A stretch of DNA of 27,052 nt from NCBI GenBank assembly GCA_900770445.1, contig CAAGKO010000028.1, positions 1-27,052 on the forward strand, in the 5' to 3' direction. This document shows, piece after piece, positions 19,976 to 27,052 of this stretch; position 1 is the stretch's first letter; each line of letters opens with the position of its first letter. The position numbers were made by a program, and so were the translations under genes. Under the pieces are notes generated by a model. The model was not told the origin of the DNA, made no database searches, and worked only from the letters and a program-made list of their open reading frames with translations. The stretch comes from an uncultured Oribacterium sp. GTDB lineage: Bacteria > Bacillota > Clostridia > Lachnospirales > Lachnospiraceae.

Positions 19976-21334
19976 ATGAAAAATCAGATGGGTAGAAATC
20001 GGATGAAGCGGATGGGTGCAGTGCTCCTGTCCGTTTTCTGTGTGCTGGCGGCGGTGCTGGTCCTGCAGACGTCGGGACAGCCGGAGAGCGGCGAGCATGT
20101 GGCGCAGGCTGCGACGACCCAGACAGGGACGGGCGCAGCAGCGGGCAATGCAGGCGTCGGGCAGACAGATGGCAGTGCCGGGACGGCGCAGTCCGCCGGG
20201 AGCACAGGGGCTGCACAGGCGGGGACGCTGACGGTGACCTGGCTCGATGTCGGGCAGGGCGATGCGGCGGTGATCCAGTGCGGTGGTCAGGCGATGCTGA
20301 TCGATGGCGGTAAGCCGGAGAAATCTTCCTATATATATGCGTGGCTGCAGCAGCATGGCCTCCGCTACCTTGATGTGCTCGTGGCGACGCATGTGGATGC
20401 TGACCATATCGGCGGACTCTCGGGTGCGCTGAACTATGCATCGGTGGGGACGGCCTACTGCCCGGTGACGACGGGCACGACGGAGACATTCCAGAGCTTC
20501 GTGAAGTACCTGGCCCAGCGGGGAAAGCAGATCACGGTGCCGACGGCGGGTGCGACCTTCACGCTCGGTGGGGCGCAGGTCCAGATCCTGGGGCCGCTTC
20601 GCAGTGCGGAGGACAGCAACGACAACTCGATCGTTCTGAAAGTGAGCTTCGGTGCGACCTCCTTCCTGTTTACAGGTGATGCGGAGCGTGCGGAGGAGCA
20701 GGATCTTCTGAATGCCGGTGTAAATCTTCAGAGCACCGTGCTGAAGGTCGGGCATCACGGCTCGGATACCTCGACCTCATATCCTTTCCTGCGAGCAGTC
20801 GCTCCGCAGTATGCTGTGATTTCCGTCGGTGCCGGCAACAGCTACGGTCACCCGACGGAGGCGGTGCTGTCGCGGCTTCGGGATGCCGGCGTCACGACCT
20901 TCCGCACCGATATGCAGGGAGAAATCACCGCGGTCAGTGATGGCCAGACGGTGAACTTCAGCGTCGCGAAGAACGCCATGGCAGAGACGCTCGCAAACGC
21001 CGGAGCCGGTCAGAATGCAAATCAGGCTGGTGGTACGGGCTCTGCAGCGCAGACTGCCGCTAGTGGACAGAACACAGGTGGTGCCGCGGGTGCTGGAGCC
21101 GCAAGCGGGGCGGCCGTTGCGTCGGCCAATGCCGGCGGCGGGAACGCTGGTGGCGCAGCGGGGGCGGGCACAACAGTGGAAAGCTATGTGCTGAACACGA
21201 ACAGTCATAAGTTCCACCTGCCGGGCTGCTCCAGTGTGGACACGATCAGCCCGAAAAACAGGAAAGATGTGAACGAGTCGCGCGAGCAGATCATCAGCGA
21301 GGGCTACGCGCCGTGCAAGCGATGTAATCCGTAG
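19976..21334 (+). CDS. Secreted ComEC-like metallo-beta-lactamase-fold protein with Ada-like zinc tail
   Basis: The 452-residue protein has an N-terminal membrane anchor or signal (about 14-32). An Ala/Gly/Thr/Gln linker leads to the hydrolase domain: LDVGQGDAAVIQ, ATHVDADHIGGL (HxDxDH metal site), FTGDAE, VGHHGSDTST and GNSYGHPT. This is the ComEC/Rec2-type domain, here without the ComEC channel. A second Gly/Ala-rich linker is followed by about 50 residues with FHLPGC, then GYAPCKRCNP, a small Cys-based module like the metal-binding domain of Ada. An extracellular nuclease or phosphodiesterase role is likely but unproven. GAGAAAGAAGG precedes the ATG. It may be cotranscribed with the synthase gene; a terminator follows at 21379. 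Confidence 0.85.
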   Translation: MKNQMGRNRMKRMGAVLLSVFCVLAAVLVLQTSGQPESGEHVAQAATTQTGTGAAAGNAGVGQTDGSAGTAQSAGSTGAAQAGTLTVTWLDVGQGDAAVIQCGGQAMLIDGGKPEKSSYIYAWLQQHGLRYLDVLVATHVDADHIGGLSGALNYASVGTAYCPVTTGTTETFQSFVKYLAQRGKQITVPTAGATFTLGGAQVQILGPLRSAEDSNDNSIVLKVSFGATSFLFTGDAERAEEQDLLNAGVNLQSTVLKVGHHGSDTSTSYPFLRAVAPQYAVISVGAGNSYGHPTEAVLSRLRDAGVTTFRTDMQGEITAVSDGQTVNFSVAKNAMAETLANAGAGQNANQAGGTGSAAQTAASGQNTGGAAGAGAASGAAVASANAGGGNAGGAAGAGTTVESYVLNTNSHKFHLPGCSSVDTISPKNRKDVNESREQIISEGYAPCKRCNP

Positions 21335-21378
21335 CAGCGAATTTGCATCGACATTACGTAAGACAGGAACCTAGCAGA

Positions 21379-21425
21379 AGCCGACGAAAACGGGAAAACA
21401 GTAGCCCGGATTCGTCGGCTTTTTG
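21379..21425 (+). terminator. Terminator after the metallo-hydrolase gene
   Basis: AGCCGACGAA (21379-21388) pairs with TTCGTCGGCT (21411-21420), with an inner CGGG/CCCG helix, followed by a T-run. Confidence 0.9.
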
Positions 21426-21662
21426 TAAGGGCGGAAGCAGAGACGAGCTATATGCGACTGCCGCATCAATAATAGAGATATAAATCATTTTACGCATGAA
21501 TGGGCGTGCGTTATAATTGGCTTACATTCCGAAGTGCATGTCTTCTGAAGGGCGAGCGCCGGGAAGTGAGGTGCCGAGGGGCAGGAAACGCCCCGGACGG
21601 TATGATCGACGGGACAGAAACATTGGCAGAAAACTGTGCCGGATTTAAACAGGAGAAGCGAT
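21425..21662. other. Intergenic leader of the ddl gene
   Basis: Apart from the terminator before it and the promoter at 21489-21517, I see no gene or known RNA in this stretch. The predicted leader is about 140 bases. Confidence 0.5.
21489..21517 (+). promoter_or_regulatory. Promoter of ddl
   Basis: TTTACG (21489-21494), a 17-base spacer, TATAAT (21512-21517). The expected start is near 21524. Confidence 0.6.
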
Positions 21663-22607
21663 ATGAATAAGGATCTGAAGATCGTGGTGGTATATGGCGG
21701 GATTTCGACGGAGCGGGAGATCTCGCTTCGGAGTGGACAGGCGGTGTTTGAGGCGCTGAAGGAGTATGGCTTCACGGATGTGACGCTGTTTGACCTGCAC
21801 CATGACAACATCGGCGAGCTCCTCGCGCTGAAGCCGGAGATCGCGTACCTCGCACTGCATGGCAAGGGTGGCGAGGACGGCTGTATCCAGGGCGTGCTGG
21901 AGCTTGCGGGAATTCCGTACACCGGCCCCGGTGTCGGCGCGAGTGCCGTCGGCATGGATAAGATCTACACGAAGAATATGCTGAAGGCGGCGGGGCTTCC
22001 GACGTCGGAGTATATCGCGGTGCATAAGAGCGAGATGACGGTGGACGAGATCGCGGCGCGGATCGTCGAGAAGATCGGACTGCCGGCGGTGCTGAAGGCA
22101 CCATGCCAGGGCTCCAGCATCGGCGTCGAGATCGTGAAGGAGGCGTCGGCGCTGCCGAAGGCCATCGAGGACATCTTCTCGTATGAGGACCAGCTGCTCG
22201 CGGAGAAGTTCGTGGCGGGCACGGAGATCACGGTGCCGATCATCGGAAACGAGGAGCTCCAGGTGCTGCCGGAGATCGAGATCACCTCAGAGCGCGAGTT
22301 CTACGACTATAAGGCGAAGTACACGCAGGGACTCTGCCACCACATCATCCCGGCACGGATCAGCGAGGCGGATCGCACGGCGGCGATCGAAATCGCGAAG
22401 CAGGTCTACCGTAAGCTGAACCTTTGCGGCGTCTCCCGCATCGACTTCATCGTCGGCGCGAGCGGCCCGATCGTCCTCGAGGTCAACACCCTCCCGGGCA
22501 TGACCGCGATGAGCCTCGTCCCGGACGCGGCCCGCGTCGCCGGCATCGGCTTCCCGGAGCTCGTCGCGAAAATCATCGACTTCGGCCTCCATGCGAAGCG
22601 CGGCTGA
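21663..22607 (+). CDS. ddl: D-alanine--D-alanine ligase
   Basis: This ATP-grasp enzyme joins two D-alanines for peptidoglycan precursors, in the cytoplasm. The 314-residue length is normal. Landmarks: VVVYGGISTEREISLRSG at the N-terminus, ALHGKGGEDGCIQGVLE, GVGASAVGMDK, LKAPCQGSSIGVEIV in the ATP-binding part, EFYDYKAKYTQG in the omega loop and LEVNTLPGMTAMSL with metal-binding Glu and Asn. The Tyr in the omega loop agrees with a D-Ala rather than D-lactate acceptor. The ATG at 21663 follows AGGAGAAG; an in-frame ATG at 21636 lacks a site. It is monocistronic, ended by the palindromic repeats at 22621-22693. Confidence 0.95.
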   Translation: MNKDLKIVVVYGGISTEREISLRSGQAVFEALKEYGFTDVTLFDLHHDNIGELLALKPEIAYLALHGKGGEDGCIQGVLELAGIPYTGPGVGASAVGMDKIYTKNMLKAAGLPTSEYIAVHKSEMTVDEIAARIVEKIGLPAVLKAPCQGSSIGVEIVKEASALPKAIEDIFSYEDQLLAEKFVAGTEITVPIIGNEELQVLPEIEITSEREFYDYKAKYTQGLCHHIIPARISEADRTAAIEIAKQVYRKLNLCGVSRIDFIVGASGPIVLEVNTLPGMTAMSLVPDAARVAGIGFPELVAKIIDFGLHAKRG

Positions 22608-22620
22608 GGGATTTCGTAAG

Positions 22621-22693
22621 GGGGTCTGACCCCATAAACTTTAGTTTAGATTCAGTTTAGAAAAATTTAATGGGGTCAGACCCCATTAAATTT
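22621..22693. repeat. Two-palindrome repeat unit, copy 3 (best preserved)
   Basis: GGGGTCTGACCCC (22621-22633) and GGGGTCAGACCCC (22672-22684) are inverted copies separated by an AT-rich spacer with TTTAGTTTAGATTCAGTTTAG. The second lies in a 31-bp perfect palindrome (22663-22693). It separates the convergent ddl and nitroreductase genes and overlaps the last two bases of the nitroreductase stop codon. It can act as a bidirectional terminator. Confidence 0.9.
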
Positions 22694-23216
22694 ATTTCAG
22701 GATATTCATGCTGTACTTGTGGTCGGCCGGGATATCACGCGCGGTGTACACCTCGTCGGTCTGTCCGAGGATGATGGAGCCGGTCGGCACAAAGCCCTCA
22801 GGGATATGCAGCTTCGCCACGAGCTCCTCGTTCTTCACGAGCGCGCGGATGGCACCGTAGATGTCGCAGTGGCCGACGCCCTCCTCGACGGCGGCGAGGG
22901 ACATATTCTGGATGACGATGCCTACATTGGCGCTTGCCACGTTACTGGTCTGGCTCGAGGACACGAGGATCAGCATCGGTGCGCCATAGAGCGGGTGGCG
23001 AGACGGGTCTCCACTTGCGGCAGCTGCATTGGCATCGATCTCACGAAGAAGCTCCGGATTCGTAATCACGGTGAGATGGATGCTGTCGTAGCGCTTCATG
23101 CCGATCGGTGCCTCGTAGGCCGCGGTGAGAATGCGCTCGAGCTGCGCGTCGGTGATGCCTTCACCCGTATAGGAACGGATGGACTTTCGAATATTCAGTA
23201 CTTTCTGTAATTCCAT
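22692..23216 (-). CDS. Nitroreductase family protein
   Basis: The 174-residue FMN enzyme is of the nitroreductase superfamily. The N-terminal NIRKSIRSYTGEGITDAQLE is the family opening with the FMN phosphate-binding Arg-Ser-Arg pattern. APMLILVSS, then NMSLAAVEEGVGHCD and a C-terminal GSIILGQ segment follow. Members reduce nitro compounds, quinones or flavins with NAD(P)H; the natural substrate is unknown. AAGGAG lies about 7 bases before the ATG at 23216. An extended -10 (TGCTATGAT on the minus strand, 23257-23249) lies upstream. Its stop codon overlaps the repeat palindrome at 22663-22693. Confidence 0.9.
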   Translation of the reverse strand: MELQKVLNIRKSIRSYTGEGITDAQLERILTAAYEAPIGMKRYDSIHLTVITNPELLREIDANAAAASGDPSRHPLYGAPMLILVSSSQTSNVASANVGIVIQNMSLAAVEEGVGHCDIYGAIRALVKNEELVAKLHIPEGFVPTGSIILGQTDEVYTARDIPADHKYSMNILK

Positions 23217-23521
23217 AGTGATAGTCTCCTTTTACGTTTGCTTCCTCTATCATAGCAGAATGTGGGCAGACGAATCATGAAATTTCTGTAATAAAAAGGT
23301 GAAAATGAAGGAGGAAAACGGAGCATTATGCGACGGAGATCGCCCGTCGATTTCATAAAAAAGTAATCGACGGAAAGCGTCTATGGTGGTATGACTATTA
23401 GGAAATAAAATTTACGAAGGAGGTACCTCTGCTCGTAAGCCAGTGTGCATACGAAAGCTGATTCGATGCGAATATGCATCGAGGTATACGGCAGTCCATC
23501 ATCGACGCGGAGGGAAATATC
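23217..23521. other. Divergent intergenic region
   Basis: It holds the nitroreductase promoter (23249-23257, minus), a 9-bp hairpin at 23344-23373, a possible plus-strand promoter (TCGACG at 23367, 17 bases, TATGAC at 23390) and a strong Shine-Dalgarno-like GAAGGAGG (23416) with no start codon behind it, inside the palindrome GAGGTACCTC (23420-23429). A second hairpin is at 23463-23482. No gene is supported. Confidence 0.5.
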
Positions 23522-24073
23522 ATGGCAAGATTAGATGAGTTTATGAAGCTTTTGACCGGTCATTTCGATAACCGGGAGCAGTTTGGGGCAATGCAGGCGG
23601 CCGGAAAGGTATACCCGTTCGCACAGCATGTGAATACGATCTGTAACGATAAGATCCGGAACATCCCGGCGGATTTCCGGGGATACTTCATGGTGGAGGA
23701 GAGCTACTACGAGACGAACGGAAAGCTCCATGCTTCTCCGCATCTTTTTCTCTTTACGGAGGAAGACGAGGGCATCCTGCTTTCGTCTTATGATCTTCCG
23801 GCCGGCGCAGACCGGACGTCCTTCACGTATGACAAGATGGAACCGGTCGAGTTCAGTGCACTGAAGAAGTCGGCGACCTTTACACCGGCCCTCTACCTCT
23901 GGAAGGACGGTGCCTGGGAGGGTGGCAGCACCAGCCACTTCAGCCCGGTGATGACCCTGAAGCTCTGGGAGCGGTTCTCAGAGGACTGCCTCGAGGTGTC
24001 CGAGAGCATGGAAATGAACGGAAAGCGGACCTTCGGCTATGACGACCCGATTCTTTATAAGAGAAGTAAATAA
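23522..24073 (+). CDS. Conserved protein, possibly CpcT/CpeT-like
   Basis: The 183-residue soluble protein has no signal peptide. The opening LDEFMKLLTGHFDNREQ and later GYFMVEESYY with HASPHLFLF resemble the conserved parts of the CpcT/CpeT family (a beta-barrel fold first known as bilin lyases). No phycobiliprotein can be expected in this organism, so any such function would be different. The C-terminus is well defined (VSESMEMNGKRTFGYDDPIL). GGAGGG lies 7 bases before the ATG at 23522; the longer frame from 23474 was rejected. It lies 120 bases upstream of the C_GCAxxG_C_C gene. The family link is tentative. Confidence 0.7.
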   Translation: MARLDEFMKLLTGHFDNREQFGAMQAAGKVYPFAQHVNTICNDKIRNIPADFRGYFMVEESYYETNGKLHASPHLFLFTEEDEGILLSSYDLPAGADRTSFTYDKMEPVEFSALKKSATFTPALYLWKDGAWEGGSTSHFSPVMTLKLWERFSEDCLEVSESMEMNGKRTFGYDDPILYKRSK

Positions 24074-24193
24074 AACGTCGCCCGGCTGACTGGGAGACCA
24101 GTCGTGCTATCGTAGTGGCAGCGGGCAGAACCCGCGTGTGTATGGACATTTGAGTAAAACGGGCCAGAGTGGCTCGGAAGAAGAGGAGAACCT

Positions 24194-24598
24194 ATGACAG
24201 AGATGATGAAGCGGAGCCACGCGCTTCGCGACGATACGACGACACACTACAACTGTGCGCAGGCGGTGTTCATCCCGTTTGCCGAGAAGAAGGGCATAAG
24301 TGCAGCGCAGGCCACCGCTATCACGGCCAACTTCGGAAGCGGCATGCGTGCAGGCCTCACCTGCGGTGCTATCACCGGCGGACTCATGGCCCTCGGCCTC
24401 TATGGCGCCGACGACGCAGAAGCATCCGCAGAATTTATGCGCCGCATGAAGAGCCTCCATGGCGGCCTCTCCGACTGCCGCGACCTTCTTCGCGAAGAGG
24501 TACACAGCCCGGCGGAGAAAAAGCCACACTGCGACGGCATGGTGTACGAAGCCGTGGAAATCGTCGAAGAAATGCTGATGGCGAGAGGCCGGCTGTAA
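24194..24598 (+). CDS. C_GCAxxG_C_C family protein
   Basis: The 134-residue protein belongs to a clostridial family named for its conserved cysteines. Cys occurs in NCAQAV (residue 21), TCGAITGG, SDCRDLL and PHCDGMVYEAV, matching the C-GCAxxG-C-C pattern. The protein is probably helical and may bind a metal or act in redox. Its function is unknown. GAGGAG lies 7 bases before the ATG. A 6-bp hairpin (GACTGG/CCAGTC, 24088-24103) lies in the gap before it. A strong terminator follows at 24642, so with the preceding gene it may form a two-gene unit. Confidence 0.85.
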   Translation: MTEMMKRSHALRDDTTTHYNCAQAVFIPFAEKKGISAAQATAITANFGSGMRAGLTCGAITGGLMALGLYGADDAEASAEFMRRMKSLHGGLSDCRDLLREEVHSPAEKKPHCDGMVYEAVEIVEEMLMARGRL

Positions 24599-24641
24599 AA
24601 CGGCGAGAACACCAAACAAAAGCTGGATAATGAAAATGTAG

Positions 24642-24668
24642 AGGCCGCAGGAATACTGCGGCCTTTTG
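24642..24668 (+). terminator. Terminator after the C_GCAxxG_C_C gene
   Basis: AGGCCGCAG and CTGCGGCCT form a perfect 9-bp stem with a 5-base loop, followed by TTTT. Confidence 0.9.
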
Positions 24669-24682
24669 TAATACATCGTTGC

Positions 24683-24711
24683 TTGAGGACCAGGGACAGA
24701 AATCGTATAAT
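24683..24711 (+). promoter_or_regulatory. Promoter of the three-gene cassette
   Basis: TTGAGG (24683-24688), a 17-base spacer, TATAAT (24706-24711). It isolates the cassette from the terminator just upstream. The leader is about 50 bases. Confidence 0.7.
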
Positions 24712-24769
24712 ATACATGGTACCGTATTAGTGGATTGTTACTGATAGATGAAATGAGCAGGAGAATGGT

Positions 24770-25048
24770 ATGAGTACAGATACGGCATTCTTATCAAGCA
24801 AGGGGCGATATATTATCTTCTCATGGCAAAACAGGACGATACGTTTCAGAGGGCCTTATAGCTTAGAGCGAATCGAAAGAGTCAAGGAATGGGATGACGG
24901 ATATCTGGTCGTAGATGCGAAATATCAGCATAGTGCGGAAGAAGTGGAAGACTACATTGATCTCGTGCCCGTTCTCGAGAGACTATATATAAATGCGAAG
25001 GAATTCCTTTCACCGATTAAGAAAGTTGAGGTGCGGTATGCCGGATAA
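24770..25048 (+). CDS. Small DUF2442-like protein, first gene of a three-gene cassette
   Basis: The 92-residue soluble protein has the key segment WDDGYLVVDAKY (41-52) and YIDLVPVLERLYINAKEFLSP (62-82). The pattern of a beta hairpin, a D-L-x-P-V-L turn and an F-L segment resembles DUF2442 proteins, small partners often encoded next to DUF4160 proteins and suspected antitoxins. The match is by eye and tentative. AGGAG lies 6 bases before the ATG at 24770. It overlaps the next gene by 11 bases, which implies translational coupling. The gene is AT-richer than flanking genes. Confidence 0.72.
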   Translation: MSTDTAFLSSKGRYIIFSWQNRTIRFRGPYSLERIERVKEWDDGYLVVDAKYQHSAEEVEDYIDLVPVLERLYINAKEFLSPIKKVEVRYAG

Positions 25049-25277
25049 AGAACTTAAGAGAATTGCAGATAAGGCGGATATGATTATCGCTGGATATTCT
25101 TTCACTAAAGATCAGGAGGGCTTCATAAGCGTTCTAAATTTAGAGAACCCAGAAGAAGCATGTCTGTTACAGAAGGATGGAGAAATGCTTGAAACAACTA
25201 TGGATGACATTACATTACTGAAAGTTCAAGCCTACTATCTGAAGAATAAGGAATTCATGGAGGATAGCAATGCCTAA
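25038..25277 (+). CDS. Small protein of unknown function, middle gene of the cassette
   Basis: The 79-residue acidic soluble protein starts MPDKELKRIADKADMIIAGY and ends KNKEFMEDSNA. I do not recognise a family. The middle (GFISVLNLENPEEACLLQKDG, then ETTMDDI) suggests a small alpha/beta fold. The start at 25038 overlaps the upstream gene by 11 bases, with GAGGTG about 5 bases upstream inside that gene. The stop overlaps the next gene's start by 8 bases. The tight overlaps show that the three genes are translated together. Confidence 0.7.
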   Translation: MPDKELKRIADKADMIIAGYSFTKDQEGFISVLNLENPEEACLLQKDGEMLETTMDDITLLKVQAYYLKNKEFMEDSNA

Positions 25278-25554
25278 GTATTTTCCATTCAAAGTAGCAG
25301 GGTATTATCTATATTATACGATGGAGTGTGTGATTGAATGTATGCACGTCCATGCCAGTGATGCAAGATTGACAGAGGGAGGATCCGCAAAGCTTTTTGT
25401 TAAACCAGATGGAGATACGATTATTCAGCATAAAGGAAAAGTATCTGATGCCGATATGCGAAAAATTCAGAAGTATATAAAGCTCAACCATGAAACGATG
25501 TTTGAAATGTGGTCAAGAAATTCAGAACATGGTTATTATGGTGAGAATAAATGA
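25270..25554 (+). CDS. Small DUF4160-like protein, last gene of the cassette
   Basis: The 94-residue soluble protein has MHVHASDARL (25-34), AKLFVKPDGD (40-49), a G-x-V turn and W81 near the end (FEMWSRN). The His-rich strand followed by a K-x-x-V strand and a late Trp resembles DUF4160, small proteins usually paired with DUF2442 and proposed to be toxin-like. The similarity is by eye. It starts at 25270 with GGAGG about 7 bases upstream inside the middle gene. It is followed by 100 bases without a clear terminator before the MATE gene. Confidence 0.72.
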   Translation: MPKYFPFKVAGYYLYYTMECVIECMHVHASDARLTEGGSAKLFVKPDGDTIIQHKGKVSDADMRKIQKYIKLNHETMFEMWSRNSEHGYYGENK

Positions 25555-25663
25555 GTATTACTAAATGAGTGTGGAACTTAAGTGCTTAGGTAGAGATATC
25601 TATTCCTATCCGTCCGGAAAAGTAGTATCATCAACGAAGTTTTAAAATTTCGGGGGTGTGCCG

Positions 25664-27013
25664 GTGGAAACAAATCCAAATAAGATCGATATGCTGCATG
25701 GTGGGCTTTTCTGGAATCTCGTGCTGTTCGCGTTGCCGCTGGCGGCGAGCAGTATCCTGCAGCATTTTTTTAATTCGGCGGATGTGGCGGTGGTCGGCCG
25801 TTTCGCGGGTGGCGATGCCCTCGCGGCGGTCGGGGCCAATGTTGCCAACGTGGGTGTCTTCGTGAACTTCCTGGTCGGTGCGTCGATCGGTCCGAATGTC
25901 GTCGTAGCGACGCTGATCGGCAGCGGGCGTATGGACGAGGTATCGGATGCGATCCACACGGTCATCGCGATGGCCATCACGGGCGGCCTCCTGCTGATGG
26001 GCATCGGCCTCGCCATCGCGCGCCCGCTTATCGAAGCCATCGGTACGCCGGTGGAGGTGCTCGACATGGCGGTGCTGTACTTCCGCATCTACATGCTCGG
26101 CCTTCCGTTCATCACGCTCTACAACTTCGGCGCGGCGATTCTCCGCTCGATCGGTGACACGAAGCGACCGCTGATGTACATGGTCTTCGCCGGTGTCCTG
26201 AACGTCATCCTGAATCTTCTGTTTGTCGTGGTCTTCAGGATGAGCGTGGCGGGTGTCGCGCTCGCCACCACCCTGGCGAACTTCACCTCGGCGGCGCTGG
26301 TGTTCCGCACGCTGCTCCATGAAGAAGGGCCACTTCGGCTCCGGATCGACTGCATTGCCCTGCACCCGAGGTATATGAAGCGCGTGCTGCAGGTCGGCCT
26401 CCCGGCGGGTGTGCAGGAGTCGGTATTCTCGGTTTCGAACATCTTCGTCCAGGCGGGCGTCAACAGCTTCGGCGCGCAGGCAATCGCAGGTGCGGCGGCG
26501 GGCCTCAATTTCGAGTACTTCACCTATGATATCTGCGCCGCGTTCGCGCAGGCCGCGGTGACCTTCTACAGTCAGAATCTCGGCGCGGGCGAGCATGGCC
26601 GCTGTCGTCGCGTTTTTCGCCTCACGATGCTCCAGTCCATCCTGTTCACGCAGCTGCTGGCGTTGCCGTTCACGATCTGGGCGCGCGCATTCGCGGGACT
26701 CTACACGACGGATCCGGTCGCCATCGACTACGCCGTGAGCCGCATGTACCACGTCATGGCGGTCGAAGGCCTCTGCACCCTCTTTGACACCCCGTCCGGC
26801 GTTCTCCGCAGCATGGGCTACGCGATCAGCCCGTCCGTCATCACGATCCTCGGCACCGTCGTCTTCCGGATCATCTGGCTCCTGACGGTGTTCCGCGTCG
26901 TGCCGACCTACGAGGTGCTGATGAGCGTCTACCCGGTTTCGTGGGTGCTCACCGGCGGCACGCTGATCGCCATGTACTACCGGGCGCTCCGAAAGCAGCG
27001 CCGCCTGGCGTAA
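25664..27013 (+). CDS. MATE family efflux transporter
   Basis: The 449-residue membrane protein has about twelve helices. It exports drugs, metabolites or toxins using a Na+ or H+ gradient. Landmarks: FALPLAASSILQHFFNSADVAVVGRF at the N-terminus (MATE repeat 1), GAAILRSIGDTKRP, and LQVGLPAGVQESVFSVSNIFVQ in repeat 2. GTG at 25664 was chosen because GGGGG at 25652-25656 is 7 bases away. A GTG at 25658 is also in frame, two residues longer, but too close to it. The gene is GC-rich, unlike the cassette before it. It is followed directly by the repeat at 27025. Confidence 0.93.
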   Translation: METNPNKIDMLHGGLFWNLVLFALPLAASSILQHFFNSADVAVVGRFAGGDALAAVGANVANVGVFVNFLVGASIGPNVVVATLIGSGRMDEVSDAIHTVIAMAITGGLLLMGIGLAIARPLIEAIGTPVEVLDMAVLYFRIYMLGLPFITLYNFGAAILRSIGDTKRPLMYMVFAGVLNVILNLLFVVVFRMSVAGVALATTLANFTSAALVFRTLLHEEGPLRLRIDCIALHPRYMKRVLQVGLPAGVQESVFSVSNIFVQAGVNSFGAQAIAGAAAGLNFEYFTYDICAAFAQAAVTFYSQNLGAGEHGRCRRVFRLTMLQSILFTQLLALPFTIWARAFAGLYTTDPVAIDYAVSRMYHVMAVEGLCTLFDTPSGVLRSMGYAISPSVITILGTVVFRIIWLLTVFRVVPTYEVLMSVYPVSWVLTGGTLIAMYYRALRKQRRLA

Positions 27014-27024
27014 CGCAGTCGTTC

Positions 27025-27052
27025 ATGGGGTCAGACCCCAATGTCGTCAACC
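27025..27052. repeat. GGGGTCAGACCCC repeat, inverted copy of the left-edge repeat
   Basis: The sequence to the window end is the exact reverse complement of 92-119 (28 bases). It starts 11 bases after the MATE stop codon and probably continues beyond the window. Confidence 0.9.

Noticed and set aside
25565..25645. 26-residue frame between the three-gene cassette and the MATE gene
   Set aside because: It has an ATG but no ribosome binding site and no recognisable features. It may be a remnant.

Overview
The window looks like chromosome of a GC-rich clostridial Firmicute, most likely Lachnospiraceae-like. The evidence is the family mix: DUF3793 beside a flavodoxin, DUF2798, a pantothenate ECF S-component beside type III pantothenate kinase, a Na+-pumping decarboxylase beta subunit, a C_GCAxxG_C_C protein, a cytidylate kinase-like protein and a tiny holin-like toxin. 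Genes use strong AGGAGG-type ribosome binding sites, sigma-A-like promoters and many intrinsic terminators. Genus is not resolved from the sequence. The GC-rich genes cast long antisense open frames; none of these was taken as a gene.

Layout. 1-3100: a GGGGTCTGACCCC repeat, a transglutaminase-like protein, a possible small acidic ORF and TraX. 3100-5010: an AT-richer accessory patch with an orphan type IV pilin, about 700 bp of direct repeats and a DUF2798 membrane protein followed by a relic of a second copy. 5265-6428: iron-dependent alcohol dehydrogenase, then a 226-bp imperfect palindrome. 6736-9720 (minus): coaBC, a pantothenate-type ECF S-component and coaX, a coenzyme A supply cluster. 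9878-11405: a promoter with twin palindromic operators driving DUF3793, then a flavodoxin. 11700-15369: candidate short RNAs, a class C26 glutamine amidotransferase-like hydrolase and a complete polar amino acid ABC importer. 15447-16046: cytidylate kinase-like protein. 16053-16382: a type I toxin-antitoxin-like locus. 16462-17947 (minus): decarboxylase beta subunit with a 42-residue partner, behind a riboswitch-like leader with its own promoter and terminator. 18268-21334: catabolic-type acetolactate synthase and a secreted ComEC-like metallo-hydrolase. 21663-24598: D-Ala-D-Ala ligase, nitroreductase, a CpcT/CpeT-like protein and a C_GCAxxG_C_C protein. 24683-25554: an AT-richer three-gene cassette resembling DUF2442/DUF4160 pairs. 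25664-27013: MATE exporter, then an inverted copy of the repeat at the left edge.

How parts fit together. CoaBC, the S-component and CoaX cover uptake, phosphorylation and later steps of pantothenate conversion. The binding protein, permease and ATPase form one importer. The most interesting non-protein signals are the cation-riboswitch-like leader of the Na+ pump, the toxin locus whose two RNAs start with the same sequence in opposite orientation, two promoters without an assigned protein gene at 11726 and 11900, and the large palindrome at 6498-6723. The three-gene cassette at 24770-25554 is the best candidate for a little-described protein system.
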